Shown piece after piece: positions 1 to 5,158 of a stretch of DNA of 5,158 nt. Where the stretch lies: the NCBI GenBank assembly GCA_004356685.1, contig SMWS01000079.1, positions 1-5,158 on the forward strand, written 5' to 3'. The stretch is from Deltaproteobacteria bacterium. GTDB lineage: Bacteria > Desulfobacterota_D > UBA1144 > Nemesobacterales > N074bin48. Within the stretch, counting starts at the first letter, position 1. Every line of letters starts with the position of its first letter. The translations under genes were made by a program, and so were the position numbers. The notes under the pieces are model-generated. The model was not told the DNA's origin. It saw nothing but the letters and a program-made list of their open reading frames with translations, and did no database searches.

Positions 1-1023
1 ATTTCTCGTTACTCTGATCCTCAAAAGGTATTTTCTGCAGATTACAAAGACCTACTTAAGATAGAAGGAATTCATCCCAATATAGTAAAATTGATAAAAG
101 AGTTTGATGACTGGGAGCCTGTAAAAGAGGAAGTCGAAAAACTTAAAAAGTTGAAACTGGATTTATTGGTTCTCACAGACCCGGCCTATCCAAAGAATCT
201 ATACAATATCTATAATCCACCTCCTTATCTCTATATAACTGGCAAGATAACTAAAGATGATAAAAGGGCTATTTCGATAGTTGGAAGCAGAATACCTGAT
301 GTATATGGAAAAAAGGTAACAGAGCAGATCGCAGCCGAGCTTGCAAGAAATGGTATTACAGTAGTAAGCGGTCTAGCAAGGGGGATAGATTCAATTGCCC
401 ACAGGGCTTGCTTGAAAGCCGGTGGCAGAACCCTGGCAGTTCTGGGTTCCGGGATTGATTTTGTTTATCCGCCTGAAAACAAAAGCTTGTATAAAGAAAT
501 ATCTCAAAATGGGGCCGTACTTTCAGAGTTTAAAATCGGTACTAAACCAGAAGCTAGCAACTTTCCCCGGAGAAACAGAATCATAAGCGGCCTGTCTTTA
601 GGTACGCTTGTTGTGCAGGCTACTGAGAAAAGTGGTTCTCTTATTACAGCAGAATTTGCATTAGAGCAAAACCGCGAAGTATTTGCAATACCAGGAAACA
701 TAGGAAGTAAGCTCAGCAAAGGCGCAAATAAACTGATTAAAAAAGGCGCAAAACTTGTAAATGATGTCGATGATATTTTGGAAGAAATAGGTGGTTTTAT
801 AGGTGCTAAGAACAAGAAAAAGGTTTTAAATACAGTCCAAATAGAAGGTTTAGAACCGGCAGAAAGGCTTATCTACGAAATTTTATCAAATGAACAGCTT
901 CATATCGATCAAATTATAAAAATGTCTAATTTGGATAGTTCAATAGTTTTGGCAAATTTACTCAGTCTAGAGTTAAATGGGATAGTCAGTCAGCTGCCGG
1001 GGAAATATTTCCTGATTAGTTAA
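1..1023 (+). CDS. dprA: DNA-processing protein DprA/Smf, 5' end outside the window
   Basis: DprA binds single-stranded DNA in the cytoplasm and loads RecA onto it during natural transformation; it is also kept in many non-competent bacteria. The frame is open from base 1 and gives 340 visible residues. The first 30 (IEGIHPNIVK just before TTG at 91) match the family's helix-hairpin-helix N-terminal region, so that TTG is internal and the real start lies upstream. By visible residue number, the family signatures are the lead-in LTDPAYPKNLY near 58, the Rossmann-like GSR at 95-97, SGLARGIDSIAH at 123-134, FPRRNRIISGLS at 188-199, EKSGSLITAEFA at 209-220 and the PGN turn at 231-233. A C-terminal winged-helix-like domain (about 285-340) ends at TAA. 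The family is usually about 360-380 residues, so some 20-40 are missing at the N-terminus. No frameshift is seen. The identification is firm; a role in competence here is not shown. Confidence 0.96.
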   Translation: MSRYSDPQKVFSADYKDLLKIEGIHPNIVKLIKEFDDWEPVKEEVEKLKKLKLDLLVLTDPAYPKNLYNIYNPPPYLYITGKITKDDKRAISIVGSRIPDVYGKKVTEQIAAELARNGITVVSGLARGIDSIAHRACLKAGGRTLAVLGSGIDFVYPPENKSLYKEISQNGAVLSEFKIGTKPEASNFPRRNRIISGLSLGTLVVQATEKSGSLITAEFALEQNREVFAIPGNIGSKLSKGANKLIKKGAKLVNDVDDILEEIGGFIGAKNKKKVLNTVQIEGLEPAERLIYEILSNEQLHIDQIIKMSNLDSSIVLANLLSLELNGIVSQLPGKYFLIS

Positions 1024-1067
1024 CAAAATTAATTCGTATAAATTATCAAATGTTAATAAATTAGTTT

Positions 1068-1091
1068 ATACTATAATTAAAACTATAGTAT
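1068..1091. repeat. 8-bp perfect inverted repeat, candidate operator before the LuxR-type gene
   Basis: ATACTATA at 1068-1075 is the exact reverse complement of TATAGTAT at 1084-1091, with an 8-base spacer. The dyad ends 11 bases before the start codon. It overlaps one TATAAT hexamer and abuts a second. Dimeric NarL/FixJ-family proteins bind inverted half-sites, so a place for autoregulation is plausible, but that is inference. The dyad is AT-rich and an 8-bp match could arise by chance. Confidence 0.4.
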
Positions 1092-1097
1092 TATAAT
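1072..1097 (+). promoter_or_regulatory. Candidate promoter with two -10 hexamers before the LuxR-type gene
   Basis: Two perfect TATAAT hexamers lie at 1072-1077 and 1092-1097. The second ends 5 bases before the ATG at 1103, so transcription from it would begin at or next to the start codon and give a leaderless mRNA. Neither has a good TTGACA-like -35: the best for the first is ATGTTA at 1050-1055, 16 bases upstream with three matches. A promoter without a -35 that overlaps a dyad could be activator-dependent. In such AT-rich DNA, TATAAT also occurs by chance. Confidence 0.35.
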
Positions 1098-1102
1098 CTT
1101 AT

Positions 1103-1786
1103 ATGACAGAATTAGCTCGCGCGGAAGTAAAAGAAAAGAAAATACAAATATTACTTGGATGCAGCTCTTCCATTTTGGGAGAGGGCATTAAAAAACTCAT
1201 AGAAGAAGACAGCGAATTAAACGTTGCTCAAAAAATCAACAGTTTGTTGGATGTTTTTGAACATTATAAGAACAGTTCAGTAAATATCTTTGTGATCGAG
1301 TACGAACTTCCGGGTTTTGAAATATCTAAAATTAAAAACTTAATCAAGAAAAACAGTCATATAAAGTTGTTAATTCTGCTGAATAAAGACTATGAGGATC
1401 TAATACTAGTCAGGATTATAAGGGCAGGAGCCAGTGGATATATTTTAAAGGGCTCTGATTCAATTCACCTAAGAAAAGCTGTTAAAGGTGTATACGCAAA
1501 TGAACTGTGGGTAGAAAGAAGGATACTGGCGCGCGTGGTTAAAGACGTTATTAATGAAAATAAAGCGGACACAGAAAAAGTTGATAACACTATAGTAGAG
1601 CTTACTGCAGCAGAATCGAAGATTGTAAAGTTGGTCCTGCAGGGCCTGAGTAACAGAAGTATAGCCGACTCTCTTTACCTAAGCGAAAAAACAGTGAAAT
1701 TTCATCTATATAAAACCTTTAAAAAACTTTTGGTAAAAAACAGATCAGAATTAATTCTTTACTGTTTTAAAAATAAATTGATTTAA
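1103..1786 (+). CDS. LuxR/NarL-family regulator with a degenerate receiver domain
   Basis: This is a 227-residue protein with the NarL/FixJ response-regulator layout. An N-terminal receiver-like domain (about 13-130) is followed by a linker (about 150-163) and a LuxR helix-turn-helix (about 166-222; ELTAAES, then GLSNRSIADSLYLSEKTVKFH). The HTH keeps the Glu, the GLSN turn and the SEKTVK recognition-helix core, so DNA binding should be intact. In the receiver the acidic pair normally found as VDDH is GCSS (Cys20, Ser21). The phospho-acceptor Asp is Glu66 (VIEYELPG) and the switch Thr/Ser is Leu93. Only Lys116 in GYILKG and the GAxGY motif remain. Phosphorylation by a histidine kinase is therefore unlikely, and the protein may be locked active or sense something else. 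No kinase gene is adjacent. The ATG at 1103 has no Shine-Dalgarno sequence. It lies 79 bases after dprA on the same strand. The family is certain; the target genes are unknown. Confidence 0.9.
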   Translation: MTELARAEVKEKKIQILLGCSSSILGEGIKKLIEEDSELNVAQKINSLLDVFEHYKNSSVNIFVIEYELPGFEISKIKNLIKKNSHIKLLILLNKDYEDLILVRIIRAGASGYILKGSDSIHLRKAVKGVYANELWVERRILARVVKDVINENKADTEKVDNTIVELTAAESKIVKLVLQGLSNRSIADSLYLSEKTVKFHLYKTFKKLLVKNRSELILYCFKNKLI

Positions 1787-2020
1787 AAGGTTTTGTTGAA
1801 TTATCAAATCTGCCTATTTTTGATTACTTAGTTTAAATCCCTTTTTAGTTTGATCCGTCATCTATTATCAATTCAATATTAAGCGCCAATTTATTTGTTT
1901 CTTAAAGTTTAATTTTGATTTATTGAAAATATGTTTACCTTATTAAAACATTAAATATTTGATATTTTAATAAATATGTGGATATTTTCATTTAAATTAA
2001 AGTAATATAAGCTTAAAATA
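1787..2020. other. Gene-free, very AT-rich region between the LuxR-type gene and topA
   Basis: This 234-base gap holds no convincing ORF or RNA gene. A 6-bp hairpin (ATCAAA at 1803-1808, TTTGAT at 1819-1824) follows the LuxR-type gene but has no GC-rich stem and is not a clear terminator. The 3' half carries nested inverted repeats. A possible topA promoter is TTGATA at 1959-1964 (five of six -35 matches) with TATTTT at 1983-1988 after an 18-base spacer. A more proximal TATAAG sits at 2006-2011. None is decisive. No ribosome binding site is seen before topA. Confidence 0.5.
1924..1990. repeat. Nested inverted repeats upstream of topA
   Basis: Two perfect 9-bp inverted repeats are nested. The outer is TGAAAATAT at 1924-1932 with ATATTTTCA at 1982-1990. 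The inner is TTATTAAAA at 1940-1948 with TTTTAATAA at 1965-1973. The intervening arms are 7 and 8 bases, nearly symmetrical. The inner loop contains the palindrome AAATATTT (1953-1960). Within the right part, AAATAT (1972-1977) and ATATTT (1982-1987) form a competing hairpin around GTGG, and GATATTTT occurs twice exactly 20 bases apart (1961, 1981). It could be an operator, a cruciform or a 5' leader hairpin. Nearly all of it is A/T, so single 9-bp matches are expected by chance. Confidence 0.4.
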
Positions 2021-4141
2021 ATGGCTAAATCACTTGTTATAGTAGAATCTCCCGCAAAAGCGAAGACTATTAAAAATTATTTAGGTAAGGATTTTTCTGT
2101 AGAAGCTTCTTCCGGTCATTTGATAGACCTTCCTAAAAATAAGCTTGGAGTTGATATAGAAAATGATTTTAAGCCACAATATGAGGTTATAAAGAATAAG
2201 AAGAAATATCTTGCCAAGCTCGAAAAAGCCGCTAAAAATGCTGATAAAGTATATTTAGCATCCGATCCGGATAGAGAAGGGGAAGCAATAGCCTGGCATA
2301 TAGCTGATCAACTTGGTATAAAAGATAAATCATACCGAATCCTTATTCATGAAATAACTGAGAAGGCAATAAAAGAGTCTATTAATTCCCCCACAACCCT
2401 AAGTGAAGATAAGTTCGATGCACAACAGGCAAGAAGGGTACTGGACAGGCTTGTCGGGTATCAGGTAAGCCCACTGCTCTGGAAAAAGGTAAGAAGGGGC
2501 CTCAGCGCAGGCAGGGTGCAGAGTGTAGCTTTAAGGATTGTTGTTGAAAGAGAACGTGAAATTGAAAAATTTATAACCAAAGAATACTGGAGTATTGAAG
2601 GAGATTTTCTTCCCATAAACAGTGGAGATCAAAATCCATTTTCAGCAAACCTCATAAGATTTGACAGTAACAAAGTAGAGATTGGCAGTGAACAAGAAGC
2701 AGCAAATATAGTAAATCAGATAAAAAATAATGATTATCACGTATCTTCAGTAGATAAAAAGGAAAGGACTAGAAAAGCACAACCCCCTTTTATCACAAGC
2801 ACCCTTCAGCAGGAGGCATCCAGAAAACTCCGATTTTCGGTTAAAAAAACCATGGCAATAGCCCAGAAGCTTTACGAAGGAATAGAGCTTGGCGCTGTGG
2901 GCCCTATGGGTTTAATTACTTATATGAGAACCGATTCTGTTCGTATTTCAGATCAGGCGCTGTCAGAGTCTAGAAAATATATAATGGATAAATACGGTAA
3001 TAAATATTTGCCTGAAAAACCAAGTTTATATAAAGTCAAAAAATCGGCGCAAGATGCTCATGAAGCAATAAGACCTACATCTTTTGATTTTAGTCCCGAT
3101 AAAATAAAAGCCCATCTTGCCGGTGATGAATTTGAGCTCTATAAACTCGTCTGGCAAAGGTTTCTTGCTTCTCAAATGACCCCAATAATTTATGATCAAA
3201 CCTCGATCGAGATAAAATCTGAAAAAGCGGCATTCAGAACAACTGGGTCTATCATTAAATTTGAAGGATTCTCAAAAGTTTATATAGAAGGAAAAGAGGA
3301 AGATGAACAAAACGGGGAAGATGATGAGAAAAAACTTCCCAAGCTTAGTAAAGATCAGAGTTTAAGTCTGAAAGATTTAAAGATGGAACAGCATTTTACG
3401 CAGCCACCTCCAAGATTTTCTGAAAGTACTCTTGTCAGAGAGCTTGAAGAAAAGGGAATCGGCAGGCCGTCCACATATTCGAGCATAATTTCTACAATCC
3501 AGGATAGAGAATATGTAAAACGTGAAAATAGAAAGCTAAAGCCGACTGTTCTTGGAAAGTCTGTAAATGATATGCTCATCGACGGTTTTCCCGAGATACT
3601 GGATGTTAAGTTCACAGCGGATATGGAAGACAAGCTCGATAAGGTTGAGCAAGGAAGCATAAACTGGGTTGATCTGCTGAAGGATTTTTATAAAGTATTT
3701 TCTCAGCGTCTTTTGCAGGCTGAGGATAAGATGAAAAGCCTAAGAAGAGACGGGGTTCCCGCGGGCATAGACTGCAACGAGTGCGGGGCGCCGATGATTA
3801 TTAAATGGGGAAAAAGAGGGGAATTCTTGTCATGCTCTAAATATCCTGAATGTAAAAATGCAAAGCCGTTCAATTATGACGAAGATGGAAATATAAAAGT
3901 AGTTGAAAAAGTAGAACCCGAGCTAAGTGACATCAATTGCGATAAATGTGGAAAGCCAATGGTCATAAGGCAGAGCCGCTATGGGAAATTTTATGGCTGC
4001 AGCGGTTACCCTGGCTGTAAAAACATAAAGCGTATGAACAAGGAAAAGCCCTCTAAAGAAAAAGAACCTGAAGATGATTCTTCAGACAGTGATAACACTA
4101 AAAACAAACGCAAAGTAATAACGATAAGTGATATAAATTAG
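2021..4141 (+). CDS. topA: DNA topoisomerase I (type IA), complete
   Basis: This 706-residue enzyme relaxes negatively supercoiled DNA by cutting one strand through a 5'-phosphotyrosine link, counteracting gyrase on the nucleoid. The start is fixed by the canonical opening MAKSLVIVESPAKAKTI. The Toprim domain (about 3-115) carries Glu9 and the metal-binding SDPDREGE motif with Asp82, Asp84 and Glu88. The core then shows LSAGRVQSVALRI (161-173) and the active-site segment GLITYMRTDS with catalytic Tyr301 and Arg303. The DAHEAIRPT motif (345-353) and the PPPRFSESTLVRELEEKGIGRPSTY segment follow up to about 486. An acidic stretch (424-437) sits in the core, as in many bacterial TopA proteins. 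Two zinc ribbons close the protein, with Cys585, 588, 605, 611 and Cys640, 643, 660, 666. A charged tail of about 36 residues follows, with no third ribbon. All catalytic residues are present. No Shine-Dalgarno precedes the start. Confidence 0.98.
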   Translation: MAKSLVIVESPAKAKTIKNYLGKDFSVEASSGHLIDLPKNKLGVDIENDFKPQYEVIKNKKKYLAKLEKAAKNADKVYLASDPDREGEAIAWHIADQLGIKDKSYRILIHEITEKAIKESINSPTTLSEDKFDAQQARRVLDRLVGYQVSPLLWKKVRRGLSAGRVQSVALRIVVEREREIEKFITKEYWSIEGDFLPINSGDQNPFSANLIRFDSNKVEIGSEQEAANIVNQIKNNDYHVSSVDKKERTRKAQPPFITSTLQQEASRKLRFSVKKTMAIAQKLYEGIELGAVGPMGLITYMRTDSVRISDQALSESRKYIMDKYGNKYLPEKPSLYKVKKSAQDAHEAIRPTSFDFSPDKIKAHLAGDEFELYKLVWQRFLASQMTPIIYDQTSIEIKSEKAAFRTTGSIIKFEGFSKVYIEGKEEDEQNGEDDEKKLPKLSKDQSLSLKDLKMEQHFTQPPPRFSESTLVRELEEKGIGRPSTYSSIISTIQDREYVKRENRKLKPTVLGKSVNDMLIDGFPEILDVKFTADMEDKLDKVEQGSINWVDLLKDFYKVFSQRLLQAEDKMKSLRRDGVPAGIDCNECGAPMIIKWGKRGEFLSCSKYPECKNAKPFNYDEDGNIKVVEKVEPELSDINCDKCGKPMVIRQSRYGKFYGCSGYPGCKNIKRMNKEKPSKEKEPEDDSSDSDNTKNKRKVITISDIN

Positions 4142-4151
4142 TGATATAAAT
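4127..4151 (+). repeat. 13-bp tandem duplication across the topA stop codon
   Basis: AGTGATATAAAT occurs at 4127-4138 and again at 4140-4151, a tandem repeat with a 13-base period. The first copy encodes the last residues SDIN, and the TAG stop (4139-4141) lies at the junction. Because 13 is not a multiple of three, the second copy is read in another phase and gives an immediate in-frame TGA (4142-4144), then a TAA at 4151-4153. The stop is thus effectively doubled. Confidence 0.75.
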
Positions 4152-4182
4152 AAAAAAGCTGCGTAAGCTAAAACATTTTTAT
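4150..4182 (+). terminator. Weak terminator-like hairpin after topA
   Basis: ATAAAAA at 4150-4156 pairs with TTTTTAT at 4176-4182. Directly inside, AGCT at 4157-4160 pairs with AGCT at 4166-4169 around a 5-base loop, leaving a 6-base bulge on the 3' side. The oligo-T is part of the stem. The GC content is low, so this is at best a weak intrinsic terminator, and transcription could continue into recG. Confidence 0.3.
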
Positions 4183-4264
4183 CATCATATATTATTTAAC
4201 TATCTAACTCCCCTTAGAATGTAAAATCAAACATGTTGTTCATATTTTTCTGGATTAAATAGAT

Positions 4265-4270
4265 TACAAT
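4265..4270 (+). promoter_or_regulatory. Candidate -10 hexamer touching the recG start
   Basis: TACAAT (five of six matches to TATAAT) directly precedes the ATG at 4271 and ends 6 bases before the in-frame ATG at 4277. If functional, transcription would begin at about the second ATG, giving a leaderless mRNA starting there. No good -35 is found 16-18 bases upstream, and no Shine-Dalgarno precedes either ATG. Confidence 0.25.
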
Positions 4271-5158
4271 ATGGATATGAATAAGATTCATAAAATCTTA
4301 GAAGACATAGAAAAACCACTTAATTTTGCCGCCAAAAATGATTTTAAAAACATCGGTAAACTTGCAGGCATCTGGGAATATATAAATCAGATGAGAATAA
4401 AGGCGGTTAGCTTAAGTGTTGATAGTAAGACCTCTAATTATTTGAATGAAATAGAAAATAATTTTTTACAATTTGAAAATAAAAAGCTTAGTGATAAAAA
4501 AGATATAGTTAATAAATCAATAGAGTTGATTAATAAATTAAAAGGGCAGGTTTCTAATAAACCTATTGTAAAAGAGAAACAACCCCAGCATTTAAGTAAA
4601 GATCAAAGGCTCACTCCAGTTCAGTTTATTAAAGGAGTCGGACCAAGGATATCTAGGTTACTGGAGAAAAAAGGAATTCTTAGCGTAGAGGATATCCTTT
4701 ATTATTTTCCCCGCAGATATGAGGACAGAAGAAATATTAACAAGATATCCGCTATAGAACAGGAAGTCTTTACAACAGTCATTGGCAGAATTGATCTCTC
4801 AGGGGTTTTGAAAATAAGGACACGTAGCATATATAAAATTGTTATCTCCGATGGAACCGGGTTTGCAAATTTAATATGGTTTCAGTTTAACAAGAGCTAT
4901 CTAAACAGGCTATATAGAAAAGGTTTGTACGCAGTTGTAAGCGGGGTTTTCTCTTATGATAAATATAGTAATTCCTACCAGCTTATTCATCCAAAACCCG
5001 AATACATCGAAGTGTTAGAAAGCAGGGATGAAATAAGCCAAGACAACATCAATTTTAACAGGATTGTGCCTGTATATCCTCTCACTGAAGGGCTTAAACA
5101 AAGAAGAATAAGAAGCATAGTGAAAAATGTTTTGGATCAGGATCTTTTAAATATCGTA
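4271..5158 (+). CDS. recG: ATP-dependent DNA helicase RecG, 3' end outside the window
   Basis: RecG is a superfamily 2 helicase that reverses stalled replication forks and unwinds D-loops, R-loops and Holliday-junction-like structures. The frame stays open to the last base and gives 296 residues, somewhat under half of a normal RecG. Residues 1 to about 115 form a Lys/Glu/Asn-rich, probably helical extension, resembling the extra N-terminal domain of longer RecG proteins such as that of Thermotoga. Then come a helix-hairpin-helix (FIKGVGPRISRLLEKKGI, 119-136), FPRRYEDR (146-153), the OB-fold wedge that splits the junction (about 165-245), and the typical link RIVPVYPLTEGLKQRRIRSIV (264-284). 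The Walker A and DEAH-type helicase motifs lie beyond the window. The start may be ATG 4271 or ATG 4277 (third residue); neither has a ribosome binding site. The gene starts 129 bases after topA, same strand. Confidence 0.94.
   Translation, partial: MDMNKIHKILEDIEKPLNFAAKNDFKNIGKLAGIWEYINQMRIKAVSLSVDSKTSNYLNEIENNFLQFENKKLSDKKDIVNKSIELINKLKGQVSNKPIVKEKQPQHLSKDQRLTPVQFIKGVGPRISRLLEKKGILSVEDILYYFPRRYEDRRNINKISAIEQEVFTTVIGRIDLSGVLKIRTRSIYKIVISDGTGFANLIWFQFNKSYLNRLYRKGLYAVVSGVFSYDKYSNSYQLIHPKPEYIEVLESRDEISQDNINFNRIVPVYPLTEGLKQRRIRSIVKNVLDQDLLNIV

Noticed and set aside
91..93. TTG as the dprA start
   Set aside because: The frame is open to base 1, and the 30 residues before the TTG fit the DprA N-terminal helix-hairpin-helix region, so the true start is outside the window.
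504..815. Minus-strand ORF of 103 aa inside dprA
   Set aside because: It lies fully antisense to strongly conserved dprA motifs, and its Ser/Phe/Pro-rich translation matches nothing recognisable.
1803..1824. Hairpin after the LuxR-type gene as an intrinsic terminator
   Set aside because: The stem is only 6 bp of mostly A/T with a 10-base loop, and no T-tract follows directly.
1787..2020. Riboswitch or small RNA before topA
   Set aside because: I find no GC-containing conserved core or known aptamer motif; the region is almost only A/T.
3289..3333. Acidic stretch in topA as a fusion or foreign insertion
   Set aside because: Many bacterial TopA proteins have a variable acidic linker at this point, and reading frame and codon use are continuous.
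3355..3660. Minus-strand ORF of 101 aa inside topA
   Set aside because: It is antisense to the conserved GIGRPSTY region of topA and has a low-complexity Ser-rich translation.

Overview
The window is AT-rich (G+C roughly mid-30s percent by eye) bacterial chromosomal DNA, tightly packed with genes on the plus strand. Codon use is consistent throughout: many ATA codons for Ile and AGA/AGG for Arg, with the standard genetic code. Nothing marks phage, plasmid, insertion sequence, CRISPR, tRNA or rRNA. The order dprA, then topA, is widespread in low-GC Gram-positive bacteria and related anaerobes. I cannot name the phylum from this sequence. The absence of Shine-Dalgarno sequences in front of all three visible start codons, two of them with a -10-like hexamer almost touching the start, would suit a lineage that uses leaderless mRNAs. 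That is an inference.

Layout. Positions 1-1023 hold the 3' part of dprA/smf; its start lies before the window. Positions 1024-1102 are a short AT-rich gap with two TATAAT hexamers and an 8-bp perfect dyad. Positions 1103-1786 encode a 227-residue LuxR/NarL-type regulator whose receiver domain has lost its acidic pocket and carries Glu at the phospho-acceptor position. Positions 1787-2020 are a very AT-rich, gene-free gap with nested inverted repeats. Positions 2021-4141 encode a complete DNA topoisomerase I (topA, 706 aa) with two C-terminal zinc ribbons. Its stop codon lies in a 13-bp tandem duplication. Positions 4142-4270 are a second short gap with a weak terminator-like hairpin. From 4271 (or 4277) to the end runs the 5' part of recG: a helical N-terminal extension, the helix-hairpin-helix and the OB-fold wedge, cut off before the helicase motor.

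How they fit together. DprA binds single-stranded DNA and loads RecA during transformation or recombination. TopA relaxes negative supercoils and RecG remodels forks, D-loops and R-loops, so the cluster is about DNA topology and recombination. The odd member is the degenerate-receiver LuxR protein between dprA and topA. It is the best candidate for something undescribed: a phosphorylation-independent regulator that may control itself, topA or the neighbouring DNA-processing genes. Most of the window is otherwise ordinary core genome.
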